From: Haemophilus parainfluenzae
GTDB lineage: Bacteria; Pseudomonadota; Gammaproteobacteria; Enterobacterales; Pasteurellaceae
Direction of reading: 5' to 3'
Length of the DNA: 64,000 nt
Assembly (NCBI RefSeq): GCF_014931415.1
Contig: NZ_CP063121.1
Location: forward strand, 1,054,001 to 1,118,000
Positions 22,505 to 31,374 of this stretch are shown piece after piece; the first letter of the stretch is position 1, and each line of letters opens with the position of its first letter. The notes beneath the pieces were generated by a model, which saw only the letters and a list, made by a program, of their open reading frames with translations, was not told the origin of the DNA and ran no database searches. The position numbers and the translations under genes were made by a program.

Positions 22505-23215
22505 ATGACAACTTTTATTGCCTACGCCAATATTCAGCAACCTTTTTCTTTTGATGAAATCCCTACGGATCTTGTCCCTGAAAATTTACGTATAGAACCG
22601 CAGGGAAATTCTCGGATAACGCAACGTCATCAATGTCGTCGATTGGCGCATTTTTTACTTTGGCAGTTGCTAAAAAAAGCGGGAAAATCAACCGCACTTT
22701 TAGGGCAAATTTATCGTACGCAAAGTGGTAGACCACAATTTCCAGTGGAGAATATTGATTTTAATATTAGTCACTCGGGCGATTGGGTCGCTGTATTGCT
22801 GCATATTAATGAATCAGAAAAAAGTGTGGTCGGTATTGATATTGAATTTCCCAAAAAACGAAATTTTTCTGCACTCATGGCGCATTTTGCGCCACAAGCA
22901 GAGCAAGACTGGTTTGCTAAACAACTTAATGAGGAGCAGGCTTTTTATCGCTGTTGGTGTTTGCGTGAGGCGGTATTGAAATCACAAGGTGTTGGGATTG
23001 TAAAACTTTCAAGTGTGGTACATTTACCAGCGCGGTTACAGATCTTTTCAGATTATTGTCCGAAAGGGGAATTGATCTTTACCGATGAATTACCTTTTTA
23101 TTTTGCTGCGTTTATTAATCAGTCAAAAATCCAACCGCACTTTTATCAATGGAATGGAAAAGAATTAGAAGAAAAAAATATAAAAAAATCCTTGATTTAC
23201 CAAGTAAATGAATAA
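22505..23215 (+). CDS. 4'-phosphopantetheinyl transferase, Sfp/AcpT type
   Basis: 236 residues. It transfers the phosphopantetheine arm from coenzyme A to a Ser on a carrier protein. The magnesium-binding motif GIDIEFP and the downstream WCLREAVLK (equivalent to W-x-x-K-E-A-x-x-K) are present. No carrier protein or synthase is nearby, so the target cannot be told. It is the single gene of its unit, with its own promoter and terminator. It has two embedded uptake signals (22691, 23134). Confidence 0.88.
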   Translation: MTTFIAYANIQQPFSFDEIPTDLVPENLRIEPQGNSRITQRHQCRRLAHFLLWQLLKKAGKSTALLGQIYRTQSGRPQFPVENIDFNISHSGDWVAVLLHINESEKSVVGIDIEFPKKRNFSALMAHFAPQAEQDWFAKQLNEEQAFYRCWCLREAVLKSQGVGIVKLSSVVHLPARLQIFSDYCPKGELIFTDELPFYFAAFINQSKIQPHFYQWNGKELEEKNIKKSLIYQVNE

Positions 23216-23220
23216 AAGAA

Positions 23221-23252
23221 AATCCTTGAAAATATTCAAGGATTTTTTATTT
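23221..23252 (+). terminator. Terminator after the phosphopantetheinyl transferase gene
   Basis: AATCCTTGAA/TTCAAGGATT with a short A/T loop is followed by TTTTTATTTTG. Confidence 0.85.
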
Positions 23253-23343
23253 TGTAAAATTTGCATTGTCACTTGTATTTTCATAGACTAACCCCATTAA
23301 TTTCGTTAAACTCATTAAAAATTTTAGACAAATGGAGAACGTA

Positions 23344-24585
23344 ATGTCGCAAAACGGTCCAGATCAAGATCCTTGGGGTAAACCGGGACAGAGCAGCGGT
23401 CCAAAACAGTCGGATAATTCATCAGATAAGCAAAATGAAAATGGCTGGGGTTCGCGAGACAATAAAAATCAGGAACAATCACCTCCAGATATTGAAGAGG
23501 TATTTAATAATCTGTTGAAAAAATTAGGTGGTGGGAATAAGAAGGGTGGATCAAATAATACTTCGCCGAATATATCTTCATTTAATTTAGGTAAGATTTT
23601 ACCGATCGCCGCAGTAATCGGAGGGATTATTTGGGGTGCAAGCGGTTTTTACACCATTAAAGAAGCTGAACGTGGCGTGACGTTACGTTTTGGCGAGTTT
23701 CATTCTATCGTTCAACCAGGCTTAAACTGGAAACCAACCTTTATTGATAAAGTGATTCCAGTGAATGTAGAGCAAGTTCGTGAGCTTAAAACACAAGGTG
23801 CGATGTTAACCAAAGATGAAAACATGGTTAAAGTGGAAATGACCGTGCAATATCGCGTGCAAAATCCTGAAAAATACCTGTTTAGCGTGAGCAATGCGGA
23901 TAATAGTCTTGGACAAGCGACTGACAGTGCACTTCGTTATGTGATTGGTCATATGACTATGAATGATGTGCTGACAACCGGTCGTGCCGTGGTACGTGAA
24001 GATACATGGAAAGCCTTGAACGATATTATCAAACCTTATGATATGGGACTTGAAGTGATTGACGTGAACTTCCAATCTGCACGTCCACCAGAAGAAGTGA
24101 AAGATGCTTTCGATGATGCGATTAAAGCACAGGAAGACGAACAACGTTACATTCGTGAAGCGGAAGCTTATGCCCGCGAGAAAGAGCCAATCGCTCGTGG
24201 TGATGCTCAGCGTATCGTGGAAGAAGCAACCGCTTATAAAGATCGTGTTGTACTTGATGCGCAAGGGGAAGTGGAACGTTTACAACGTCTTCTACCTGAA
24301 TTTAAAGTGGCCCCTGATTTGTTAAAAGAGCGTCTTTATATTCAAACCATGGAAAAAGTCATGGCAAATACACCTAAAGTGATGCTAGATAGCAATAATG
24401 GTAACAACTTAACCGTATTGCCATTAGAGCAATTAATGGGTAAAAAGACGACTAAGCCAGTGACCACTACTTCTGAAAGTGCGGTCAGTTCTGCGCCTGT
24501 TTCAACACAGGAACGTCGTGTAGAAACACAAGCGGTTCAACCAGTTCAATCAAATGAAGGTATTCGCCAAGGGAGATTTAACTAA
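23344..24585 (+). CDS. hflK: HflK, FtsH-associated membrane protease modulator
   Basis: 413 residues. A Gly/Asn/Gln-rich cytoplasmic N-terminus (to about residue 80) is followed by one membrane helix and an SPFH/band-7 domain. It forms the large HflKC cage around FtsH in the inner membrane. An ATG at 23332 is in frame, but the GGAG ribosome-binding site just after it favours ATG 23344 (MSQNGPDQ). Its stop overlaps the hflC start by one base (TAATG). Confidence 0.94.
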   Translation: MSQNGPDQDPWGKPGQSSGPKQSDNSSDKQNENGWGSRDNKNQEQSPPDIEEVFNNLLKKLGGGNKKGGSNNTSPNISSFNLGKILPIAAVIGGIIWGASGFYTIKEAERGVTLRFGEFHSIVQPGLNWKPTFIDKVIPVNVEQVRELKTQGAMLTKDENMVKVEMTVQYRVQNPEKYLFSVSNADNSLGQATDSALRYVIGHMTMNDVLTTGRAVVREDTWKALNDIIKPYDMGLEVIDVNFQSARPPEEVKDAFDDAIKAQEDEQRYIREAEAYAREKEPIARGDAQRIVEEATAYKDRVVLDAQGEVERLQRLLPEFKVAPDLLKERLYIQTMEKVMANTPKVMLDSNNGNNLTVLPLEQLMGKKTTKPVTTTSESAVSSAPVSTQERRVETQAVQPVQSNEGIRQGRFN

Positions 24586-25472
24586 TGCGTAAATTTTTAC
24601 TTCCGATTATTATGGTGATTGCTGCGGTGTTGTATTCCAGCGTGGTGGTTGTAACTGAGGGCACTCGTGGCATCATGTTGCGTTTTAACAAAGTACAACG
24701 TGATGCAGAAAACAAAGTGGTTGTATATGAACCAGGTTTGCATTTTAAATTACCTTTAATTGATAGTATTAAAGTGCTTGATGCGCGTATTCGCACCCTT
24801 GATGGTTCGGCTACTCGTTTTGTGACAGTCGAGAAAAAAGACTTGTTGGTGGATTCCTATGTGAAATGGAGAATCAGCGATTTTGGTCGTTTCTATACTG
24901 CAACGGGTGGTGGTGATTATAACCAAGCTTCAAGCTTATTAAGCCGTAAAGTGAATGATCGTCTGCGTTCAGAAATTGGTACTCGTACAATTAAAGATAT
25001 CGTTTCAGGTACGCGTGGTGAATTAATGGCGGGGGCGAAAAAAGCGCTAAATTCAGGGCAGGATAGTACCTCTGAATTAGGGATTGAAGTCGTTGATGTT
25101 CGCGTAAAACAAATCAATTTACCGGATGAAGTCTCTTCTTCGATTTACCAACGTATGCGTGCAGAACGTGATGCGGTTGCCCGTGAACACCGTTCACAAG
25201 GTAAAGAAAAAGCAGCGTTCATTCAAGCGGATGTGGATCGTAAAGTCACCTTGATCTTAGCTAATGCAAATAAAACAGCACAAGAATTACGAGGTAATGG
25301 TGATGCGGCAGCAGCGAAATTATATTCTCAAGCTTTTGCCCAAGAACCACAGTTTTATAGCTTTATTCGTAGCTTAAAAGCCTATGAAAGCAGCTTTGAA
25401 GGTTCAGATAATATGATGATTTTGAAACCTGATAGTGATTTCTTCCGCTTTATGCAAGCGCCAAAGAAATAA
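24585..25472 (+). CDS. hflC: HflC, FtsH-associated membrane protease modulator
   Basis: 295 residues: an N-terminal membrane helix, then an SPFH domain and a coiled-coil-prone Ala/Arg/Glu stretch. Translationally coupled to hflK. With HflK it regulates FtsH proteolysis of membrane proteins. Confidence 0.95.
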   Translation: MRKFLLPIIMVIAAVLYSSVVVVTEGTRGIMLRFNKVQRDAENKVVVYEPGLHFKLPLIDSIKVLDARIRTLDGSATRFVTVEKKDLLVDSYVKWRISDFGRFYTATGGGDYNQASSLLSRKVNDRLRSEIGTRTIKDIVSGTRGELMAGAKKALNSGQDSTSELGIEVVDVRVKQINLPDEVSSSIYQRMRAERDAVAREHRSQGKEKAAFIQADVDRKVTLILANANKTAQELRGNGDAAAAKLYSQAFAQEPQFYSFIRSLKAYESSFEGSDNMMILKPDSDFFRFMQAPKK

Positions 25473-25492
25473 GCAAGAGATCATGAAAAGTA

Positions 25493-25522
25493 AAGTGCGG
25501 TTAGAAATAACCGCATTTTTTT
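25493..25522 (+). terminator. Terminator after hflC
   Basis: The stem TGCGGTTA/TAACCGCA has a GAAA loop and is followed by TTTTTTTATT. The left arm is part of an uptake signal. Confidence 0.85.
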
Positions 25523-25703
25523 ATTGCTTAATTTTAGAGGAATTCTCACTTATAAGATAAAAAGGCCTTTAATGCAATCAATCGAATCCATAGCCAAAGT
25601 TAATTAAATCCATACAAAATATAAGCCAATTTTTTGGCGTAATCACCTTACTTTAAGATTTACGTTTCTTTTTATGTTTATTGATCGTTTGGAGGATTAT
25701 TAG

Positions 25704-27091
25704 ATGAAAAAACTGATTATTGGCGGTGCAGCCATTGCTATCTTAGGTTATTTGGGCGTTGTGGGGTATCTACACCAATTTGATAAAGAGAATGCGACCC
25801 AACTTTTAATGGAAAATCGCTATACAGGCGAACAAGAAAAAGTGGCAAAAGCGTTGTTTGATAACAGCTGCCAATATTGCCATAGTCCAAGCACTCCTCT
25901 TCCATTTTATTCAAAATTCCCGATTGTGGGTGATGAAATGCAATCGGATATTCAAAGTGGGCTTCGTGCTTTCCGCCTAGATCGTTTACTTGAGGCTTAA
26001 AAGATCCGAGCAAATTATCTCAAGCAGATTTAGCAAAACTACAGCGTGTGCTTGAAAATAATGAAATGCCAATTGCTAAATTCAGACATCTCCACTGGGG
26101 AAGTAAACCAGATGAGCAAGAAAAAGTAGCATTGCTTAACTGGATTCGTGAAGCTCGTAAAATGTCTTTACCAAAAGAAACTCCCAATGTTGATGCAGAT
26201 CGTTTAGTGCAACCTATTCCAGACAGTATTGCGACTGATGAAGCAAAAGTCGCGTTAGGCCATGATCTTTTCTTTGATGGTCGTTTATCTGGCGATGGTT
26301 CTATTCAATGTCACACTTGTCACCAATTAGATAAAGGTGGTGTGGATAGACTTGATACTTCAACAGGGATTGAAGGTAAAAAAGGTCCAATTAACGCACC
26401 AACCGTATTCAATGCTGCATTTAACTTTGTGCAATTCTGGGATGGCCGTGCAGCAGATTTAGCTGATCAAGCGAAAGGTCCTCCAACAAATCCAGTAGAA
26501 ATGGGCTCGCACTCGTGGGATGCCATCGTGGCACGTTTTGAAATGGATGAAGAATTTAAAAAAGAATTCTTAAAAGAATATCCACAAGTGACGAAAGAAA
26601 CCTTAACTCACGCAATTGGTGAATATGAAAAAACATTAATTACGCCAAATAGTGATTTTGACCGTTATCTGAAAGGGGATAAAACAGCTTTAACCGAGCA
26701 ACAAGTTCACGGTTATGAGTTATTCAAACAGCATAAATGTGATACTTGTCATACTGGTGTAGCAATGGGCGGACAATCTTATGAGTACATGGGACTCTAC
26801 GGCGATTACTTTAAAGATCGTGGTACGCCATTAACTGATGCCGATGAAGGTCGCTTTGCTCAAACTAAAGATCCGTTTGATATGCATCGTTTCAAAGTGC
26901 CAACCTTGCGCAATGTCGCGCTTACTGCACCATATTTCCATGATGCCTCAGCAAAAGAATTAAAAGATGCTGTGAGTGCAATGTTGAAATACCAAAGTAA
27001 CGTGAAACAGCCTGCTCAAAAAGATGTGGAGGACATAACCTCTTTCTTAGAAAGTTTAACAGGTGAATTTAAAGGTGAAAAATTAAAATAA
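25704..27091 (+). pseudogene. ccp: Three-haem cytochrome c peroxidase, split by a one-base frameshift
   Basis: Two frames together make one YhjA/Ccp-type periplasmic peroxidase that reduces hydrogen peroxide with quinol-derived electrons. The first frame (25704-26000) has a signal anchor and haem motif CQYCH (25869-25883). The second (usable from about 26000, first start codon 26048) holds CHTCH (26309-26323) and CDTCH (26738-26752) with the MauG/CcpA-type catalytic domain. At 25995-26003 the sequence GCTTAAAAG gives a stop; one more T would read GCT TTA AAA G and join the frames. The join point falls in a conserved stretch (LLEA / LKDPSKLSQ). It could be a true mutation or a sequence error; if true, the protein is probably lost. 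Confidence 0.85.
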
Positions 27092-27112
27092 TCCTTTAAA
27101 CAATAAATAGAG

Positions 27113-27139
27113 ACGACCGCAAGTGTGGTCGTTTTTTGT
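27113..27139 (+). terminator. Terminator after the peroxidase gene
   Basis: ACGACC/GGTCGT with an 8-base loop, followed by TTTTTTG. Confidence 0.8.
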
Positions 27140-27206
27140 GGTTTTTAGTTAGATACCAAGTCATAAATGACTTAGTCAAAAAACAGAAAAGCTAAATTTT
27201 AGGTAT

Positions 27207-27228
27207 AAAAAAAGCCGCTTACGCGACA
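27207..27228 (-). terminator. Terminator of the tRNA-Leu locus
   Basis: On the minus strand GTCGC-GTAA-GCGGC forms a 5-bp stem with a GNRA-type tetraloop, followed by seven T. It lies just beyond the tRNA 3' end and is the native chromosomal terminator left on this side of the ICE. Confidence 0.75.
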
Positions 27229-27249
27229 ATCTTCTTTTTATATTTAAAA

Positions 27250-27314
27250 TGGTGCCCGAAGCCAGACTTGAACTGGCACGCCTCGAAAGGCGAGGGATTT
27301 TAAATCCCTTGTGT
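27250..27314 (-). repeat. 3' fragment of tRNA-Leu(TAA): attL of the ICE
   Basis: Read on the minus strand, 65 bases match a bacterial tRNA-Leu(TAA) from ACACAAGGG through the anticodon loop TTTAAAA, the long variable arm, the T arm and the acceptor end with encoded CCA. The 5' half (acceptor 5' strand GCCCGAA and D arm) is missing: the sequence turns into unrelated DNA at 27315. This is what a tRNA-targeting ICE leaves at the end away from the intact gene. The complete tRNA-Leu should lie at the right junction, outside the window. Members of the ICEHin1056 family use tRNA-Leu. Confidence 0.88.
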
Positions 27315-27321
27315 ACATCAT

Positions 27322-27361
27322 TTAAGTTTGAAAACTATTTGTTAAGTTTGAAAACTATTTG
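27322..27361. repeat. Perfect 20-bp tandem duplication beside attL
   Basis: TTAAGTTTGAAAACTATTTG occurs twice head to tail directly inside the ICE end, 8 bases from the tRNA fragment. The position suits integrase or excisionase arm-type sites; that is inference. Confidence 0.9.
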
Positions 27362-27568
27362 TTTAGACCAATTCCGTGTACCTAGCCAATACACCATGAT
27401 CTACCCACTAACGCTCTGTGGATAGGTTAGATCTTACACAAAAATACTAGTTTGTAAAGCCTGAATGTACTAATTTTAAAAATATTTTTATAAGGATGAA
27501 TAAGCTGAGAATGAGCGATTTAAATTTATTTTGCAAGGAACACCCTTAGATGCTCCTTGCATACCTAT

Positions 27569-28485
27569 CTAAAGTAATTCTGTATATTCTCTTATTGAAT
27601 CAATATTATCTTCAATATAGCTCAATGTAACTTTGACATCTTTATGTCCTAGTAATTGTTTGGCTATATATAGATTTTCAGGTTTTTTCATTAGATTTGT
27701 TGCTGCTGTATGCCTAAATCTGTGAGGGGAGCTAATAATTCCTGTATATTTTGAAATAACTTTGAAGATATAGCTCACCTGGTCATTGGTCATTTTCTCT
27801 CCTTTTCGTTTAACAGCATTTGAAAATAAATTAATGTTAAATAGTTGAGATTCTACAGGCTGATTCAATTTACTTAGTTCAGTTAATAATTTCTTTAGAT
27901 AAGGATAAAGTGTAGTTGATATAGGAAGTATATGATACTCGTGATTTTTATTTATCTCAGATGGAATATGAATAACTTGATTCAGCAAATCTACATCTTT
28001 AATTCTTAATTTATTTAACTGAGAGCGTCTAATTGCCGTATAGCGGAAAGTCATAATTATGGTTTTAGTAAACCATAATGGGCGAAGAATAGAAGGAAGA
28101 TGCTTTGATTCAGTGATTCCAAAGCTAAGTTTTTTTAAATCTGAAGAAGTATATACTTTCCTTTTCTTCTTTCCTTCTCTAATGAACAAACCATCGAAAG
28201 GGTTCTTTGTAAATGGAAGGAGTTGTTTTTCAATTCCAAATTTGAAAATAGTCTTTAGCTGACGAATATAGCTATTCCAAGTCACTTCAATGATAGATTG
28301 TCCAACAACTCTCTTTCTCCATTGGAGTATTAATGAGTCTGATATTTCATCAGGATATTGAATACTACAATTTTTCTGTAATTGTCTAATTGCTTTTTCA
28401 TAGCTTTTAATAGTATCTATACGTAAATGACGGTATAAAAAAAATTACTAAGTAACATATCAAATGTGGTTCTATTCACTTTCAT
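27569..28485 (-). pseudogene. int: ICE tyrosine integrase with frameshift near the N-terminus
   Basis: The main frame (from GTG 28285, 238 residues) holds the catalytic domain: RYTAIRRSQL (first Arg), SPHRFRHTAATNL (H-x-x-R) and LLGHKDVKVTLSYIEDN (Tyr). The same frame is open back to 28445 and there encodes a SAM-like core-binding region, but has no start codon and meets a stop. A separate frame starts at ATG 28485, overlapping the end of traI by 14 bases, and reads MKVNRTTFDMLLSNFF into a run of eight T. With nine T the two join into one protein of about 305 residues. It may be real inactivation, slippage control or a homopolymer sequencing error. Confidence 0.8.
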
Positions 28486-30373
28486 TTTCCTCAATAAGTG
28501 ATAAATGCAAATTATCAATTGGAATTCTATTACCGAAAAAATAGTCGGTTTTATCAATCAAATACCCAATCAATTGAGAGGTTCTTCTTGGGCCAATAAC
28601 CTTACAGCGCCAAAAATTAATACTATCATTGTTTGATTGACGGTATTTCTTGTGTAATTTAAGGTCTTGGAAACTATATTGCAAATTTTCGATATCTTTT
28701 TTAGTAAAGTTGGTAATGCCCTTACTATTGAAAAAGAGCTGAAAGATTCCAGGTGTTACAAGGAAAAGTTTGCCTTTGACTATATGTAATTTAGCATTTG
28801 AATTATTAATAGTTAGGGTATTCCCGATAATTCCGGATTTTAGCCATTCAACAAAAATCTCTCCTGAGACAGCCTCAGTTTCCTTTGTATCATCACCCAC
28901 TGTTATAGATGGGGTAGAGGCGATTTTATTTATTTCGCTTTCTTGAGATGGTTTTTTATCAGTAGAGTCTTGAGGTTCTTCTACAGGTGAAAATAAATTC
29001 ATTACCAAATCAGTCATATCCGTCTCGGTTTCTGAGTTTTGGGTATTGATTTGAGTGTTTTGAGAGGATGTATTTTCAGACAAATCCGGTTTATTCAGTG
29101 CACCTGTTATTGCAGGAAGCTGCATTTCAGATTCCATAATCACTGAATTTTCTTCTTTAGTATCTTCAACTGAATTTAATTGTTCTTCATTTTCAATATC
29201 GACTCGACCTAAAAATATACCTGGTCTGTCATTAAGATTTTCCCAAGCTACTTCCGGTTTAATTCTGAGTAAAGAAAATGCTTTAGGTGGGCACCAGCCT
29301 GAATCAGCTTTAATTCGACAATGCCAAATTGCTGTACCATCATTTGTACTTTCAATAATCCCCAGCGATTGCATTTCACTAAATAATTTAGGATTGTCAG
29401 CTGGAGCTGATATGCCTTGCTCCAATAAATAAGCTCGAATTTGGTCTGCAGTGGGTTTGCTCATTAACCATAGTGCATCCTCTGTAAGCCAACCATCAGA
29501 TGGGCCTTTAGGTGTATTAATTTTAAATTTATGTTGCAGTAAATGACGTAAAGCCATGAGTAGTTGTTTTGCAAATGACGTTATAGGTTTCTGAGTCAGT
29601 TTTGATACGTCTCCACCTAGTGCAAGAGTTACACTATTTTGGTCTGCTTTTTGTACTATTTCAGATAATAAACCAGCTTTATCTTTATGATCAGCCATGG
29701 CATACATTAAAGCTGAAAAAGCTTCCGGGTATTCTGCTAACCATGCAAATGCTTCTTTAGGAATTAAATAGTTTGCAAGAAAACTACCCATAACCGGGTG
29801 AAGATCATAATCTCGCCCTTTAATATATTTGAATTTATAAGGTTGAGTTGGTACTCCTAACCAAGGAAACCAACGAGAACCATCTTTTAATTGTATATCT
29901 ATATCAACAATAACTTTGCCAATGTCATGAACCAATGCAGCATAAATAACAGCAGCAGTCCAAGCATCACGTTGCTTAGATTGTTCTTCCGGAGCAGCAT
30001 TTTGTGGCAATACATAACTTTGTCGTAATTTAGCTGAAAATGAAAGAACTTCTAGGCCATGATCAAGCATACCACCTAAATGTGAGTGATGATGTGATTC
30101 TGAGGCAGGTAATAATTGAACCATTTCAGCGTAGCGCTCGATAGGTTTTTTATAGAGCTCATTAAACATATCTTGCGTCATTGATACTTGTTGCCAAAGT
30201 AAATTTAAGTATTTTTGGCGTAATTCAGTTTCGAGTAATTCGGATGCGGGGAAGGGAGTAATCCAGCCATCATTATCTATTTTTGATGCTGAAAAACTGA
30301 GATTTTGTAGGTTTGTTATATCAGGTTGGGAGTGTTTTTTCCCTCTGATTTTATGGAATATAGATGAAAGCAT
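28472..30373 (-). CDS. traI: TraI, MOBH-family conjugative relaxase
   Basis: 633 residues. The N-terminal TraI_2 domain has the histidine cluster SHHHSHLGGMLDHGLEV (about residues 92-108) and HDIGK (149-153), the HD-type metal site of MOBH relaxases of the SXT/R391 and ICEHin1056 classes. An acidic Ser/Thr/Gln-rich linker lies around residues 400-500, followed by a C-terminal TraI-type domain (about 510-630). It nicks the transfer origin and pilots the strand into the T4SS. It ends overlapping the integrase start, so excision and transfer genes are coupled. Confidence 0.9.
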   Translation of the reverse strand: MLSSIFHKIRGKKHSQPDITNLQNLSFSASKIDNDGWITPFPASELLETELRQKYLNLLWQQVSMTQDMFNELYKKPIERYAEMVQLLPASESHHHSHLGGMLDHGLEVLSFSAKLRQSYVLPQNAAPEEQSKQRDAWTAAVIYAALVHDIGKVIVDIDIQLKDGSRWFPWLGVPTQPYKFKYIKGRDYDLHPVMGSFLANYLIPKEAFAWLAEYPEAFSALMYAMADHKDKAGLLSEIVQKADQNSVTLALGGDVSKLTQKPITSFAKQLLMALRHLLQHKFKINTPKGPSDGWLTEDALWLMSKPTADQIRAYLLEQGISAPADNPKLFSEMQSLGIIESTNDGTAIWHCRIKADSGWCPPKAFSLLRIKPEVAWENLNDRPGIFLGRVDIENEEQLNSVEDTKEENSVIMESEMQLPAITGALNKPDLSENTSSQNTQINTQNSETETDMTDLVMNLFSPVEEPQDSTDKKPSQESEINKIASTPSITVGDDTKETEAVSGEIFVEWLKSGIIGNTLTINNSNAKLHIVKGKLFLVTPGIFQLFFNSKGITNFTKKDIENLQYSFQDLKLHKKYRQSNNDSINFWRCKVIGPRRTSQLIGYLIDKTDYFFGNRIPIDNLHLSLIEENESE

Positions 30374-30489
30374 AACTTATAACCTTTTTTGTGAAAGAAT
30401 ATTCATTTATACATTGAACTCAATAAATAAATAATTCTAAATCGAAGATAGATATTAAAGCCATTTTGAAAGCCTTTTGGCCTTTTCAG

Positions 30490-30565
30490 ATAAGACCTTT
30501 CCTTTGGAAAGGTTACCTTTATTACATTACCCTTAATCCCGTTAGAACCCCTTTTACCCCTTTGG
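30490..30565. other. Hairpin and G-runs upstream of traI: candidate transfer origin
   Basis: The space 30374-30671 holds no convincing gene. It has a perfect 8-bp inverted repeat with a 3-base loop (ACCTTTCC-TTT-GGAAAGGT, 30495-30513), and next to it on the minus strand four G-runs of three to four bases within 31 bases (30530-30560). Such a site beside the relaxase gene is a reasonable oriT candidate, but no nick site can be shown. Confidence 0.35.
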
Positions 30566-30671
30566 ATTTTGATATGTTTAGTTATTAGAGCCATTGAGAA
30601 TCATTCTATATTTGAATATTTCGAAGTATAAATTTACTTTAAAGTTATCAACTAACTGAAATTACTCATAA

Positions 30672-31280
30672 ATGAAAAAATATATTATAATAATAGTAGT
30701 TAATAAAACGAGTAAAACTACAATGACCATACCAAATTATCTACTAAATAATTTCTTATCATTTTGCGATTTATCAAGTAGAGCTAACCACTCATCTAAT
30801 AAAAATTCTAGTTTCAGATTTCCAACTCCACAATTTCTGATTGATAACTATGATTTTCCTGATCTGGATTTACATATTTCAGAAGCGACTATAACTAAGA
30901 TAAGCAACTTTCATGGGGTGCCAATAGATTTTCTTAAAAAACTTCCAACTATTTTTAGTGAACATGAAGAATATATCTCTTATATATTTAAGTCGAATAC
31001 TCAAGAAGATAGCTCAGTTGTGTGTACGTTTGATTTTGTTGGTTCTAAGCCTATAATAATAGCAATCAAGAAAAACAAACAGATAAATACCGATGATTAT
31101 GTAAATTCAATAGCTAGTATTTATGAAAAAGATAATGCTGAGGTTATATTTAAAGAATGGAAACGTAAGGGGTTGCTACTATATAAAAATCCTAAAAAAG
31201 ACTTGATTTTTCCAGTTAAAGAGCCTATCATAAAGGAGAAAAGAAAGATTAGGACTCAGCAATTAGAGCAAAAGGACTAA
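30672..31280 (+). CDS. Hypothetical protein, 202 residues
   Basis: I do not recognise it. It is Lys/Ile/Asn-rich, strongly A/T-rich in base composition, with no signal peptide apart from an Ile-rich start that may not be translated. A second ATG at 30723 (MTIPNYLLNN) is just as likely a start; neither has a clear ribosome-binding site. The C-terminus is basic (KEKRKIRTQQLEQKD). It stands divergent from traI in the variable part of the ICE, and its 3' end forms the first copy of a 26-base direct repeat. Confidence 0.6.
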   Translation: MKKYIIIIVVNKTSKTTMTIPNYLLNNFLSFCDLSSRANHSSNKNSSFRFPTPQFLIDNYDFPDLDLHISEATITKISNFHGVPIDFLKKLPTIFSEHEEYISYIFKSNTQEDSSVVCTFDFVGSKPIIIAIKKNKQINTDDYVNSIASIYEKDNAEVIFKEWKRKGLLLYKNPKKDLIFPVKEPIIKEKRKIRTQQLEQKD

Positions 31281-31318
31281 AATTTCCATCTTGGACTTAG
31301 CAATTAGAGCGAAAGGAC
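31252..31318. repeat. 26-base direct repeat, two copies
   Basis: The copies at 31252-31277 and 31293-31318 (core CAATTAGAGC and AAAGGAC) differ at two positions. The first copy lies in the last codons of the 202-residue gene, the second just after its stop. It may be a duplication scar at an insertion point. Confidence 0.85.
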
Positions 31319-31323
31319 AAAGA

Positions 31324-31352
31324 AAAAGCCAGTGTTATACTGGCTTTTTCTT
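31324..31352 (+). terminator. Terminator after the 202-residue gene
   Basis: AGCCAGT/ACTGGCT with a 5-base loop is flanked by A- and T-runs, so it may serve both strands. Confidence 0.85.
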
Positions 31353-31374
31353 TTATAAATGAATTTTACTATAA

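Noticed and set aside
23806..24264. A 152-codon frame antisense to hflK
   Set aside because: Shadow of the hflK codon pattern; no ribosome-binding site or family resemblance.
27322..27361. The tandem repeat as a CRISPR array
   Set aside because: Only two copies with no spacer between them and no cas genes.
27362..27425. A tRNA-like 5' half to the right of the tandem repeat
   Set aside because: On the minus strand it has a GGTAGA-like piece, but it cannot form the acceptor or D stems of tRNA-Leu.
30403..30594. A 63-codon minus-strand frame upstream of traI
   Set aside because: Composition follows the G-rich repeats of the region; there is no ribosome-binding site and no recognisable protein features.
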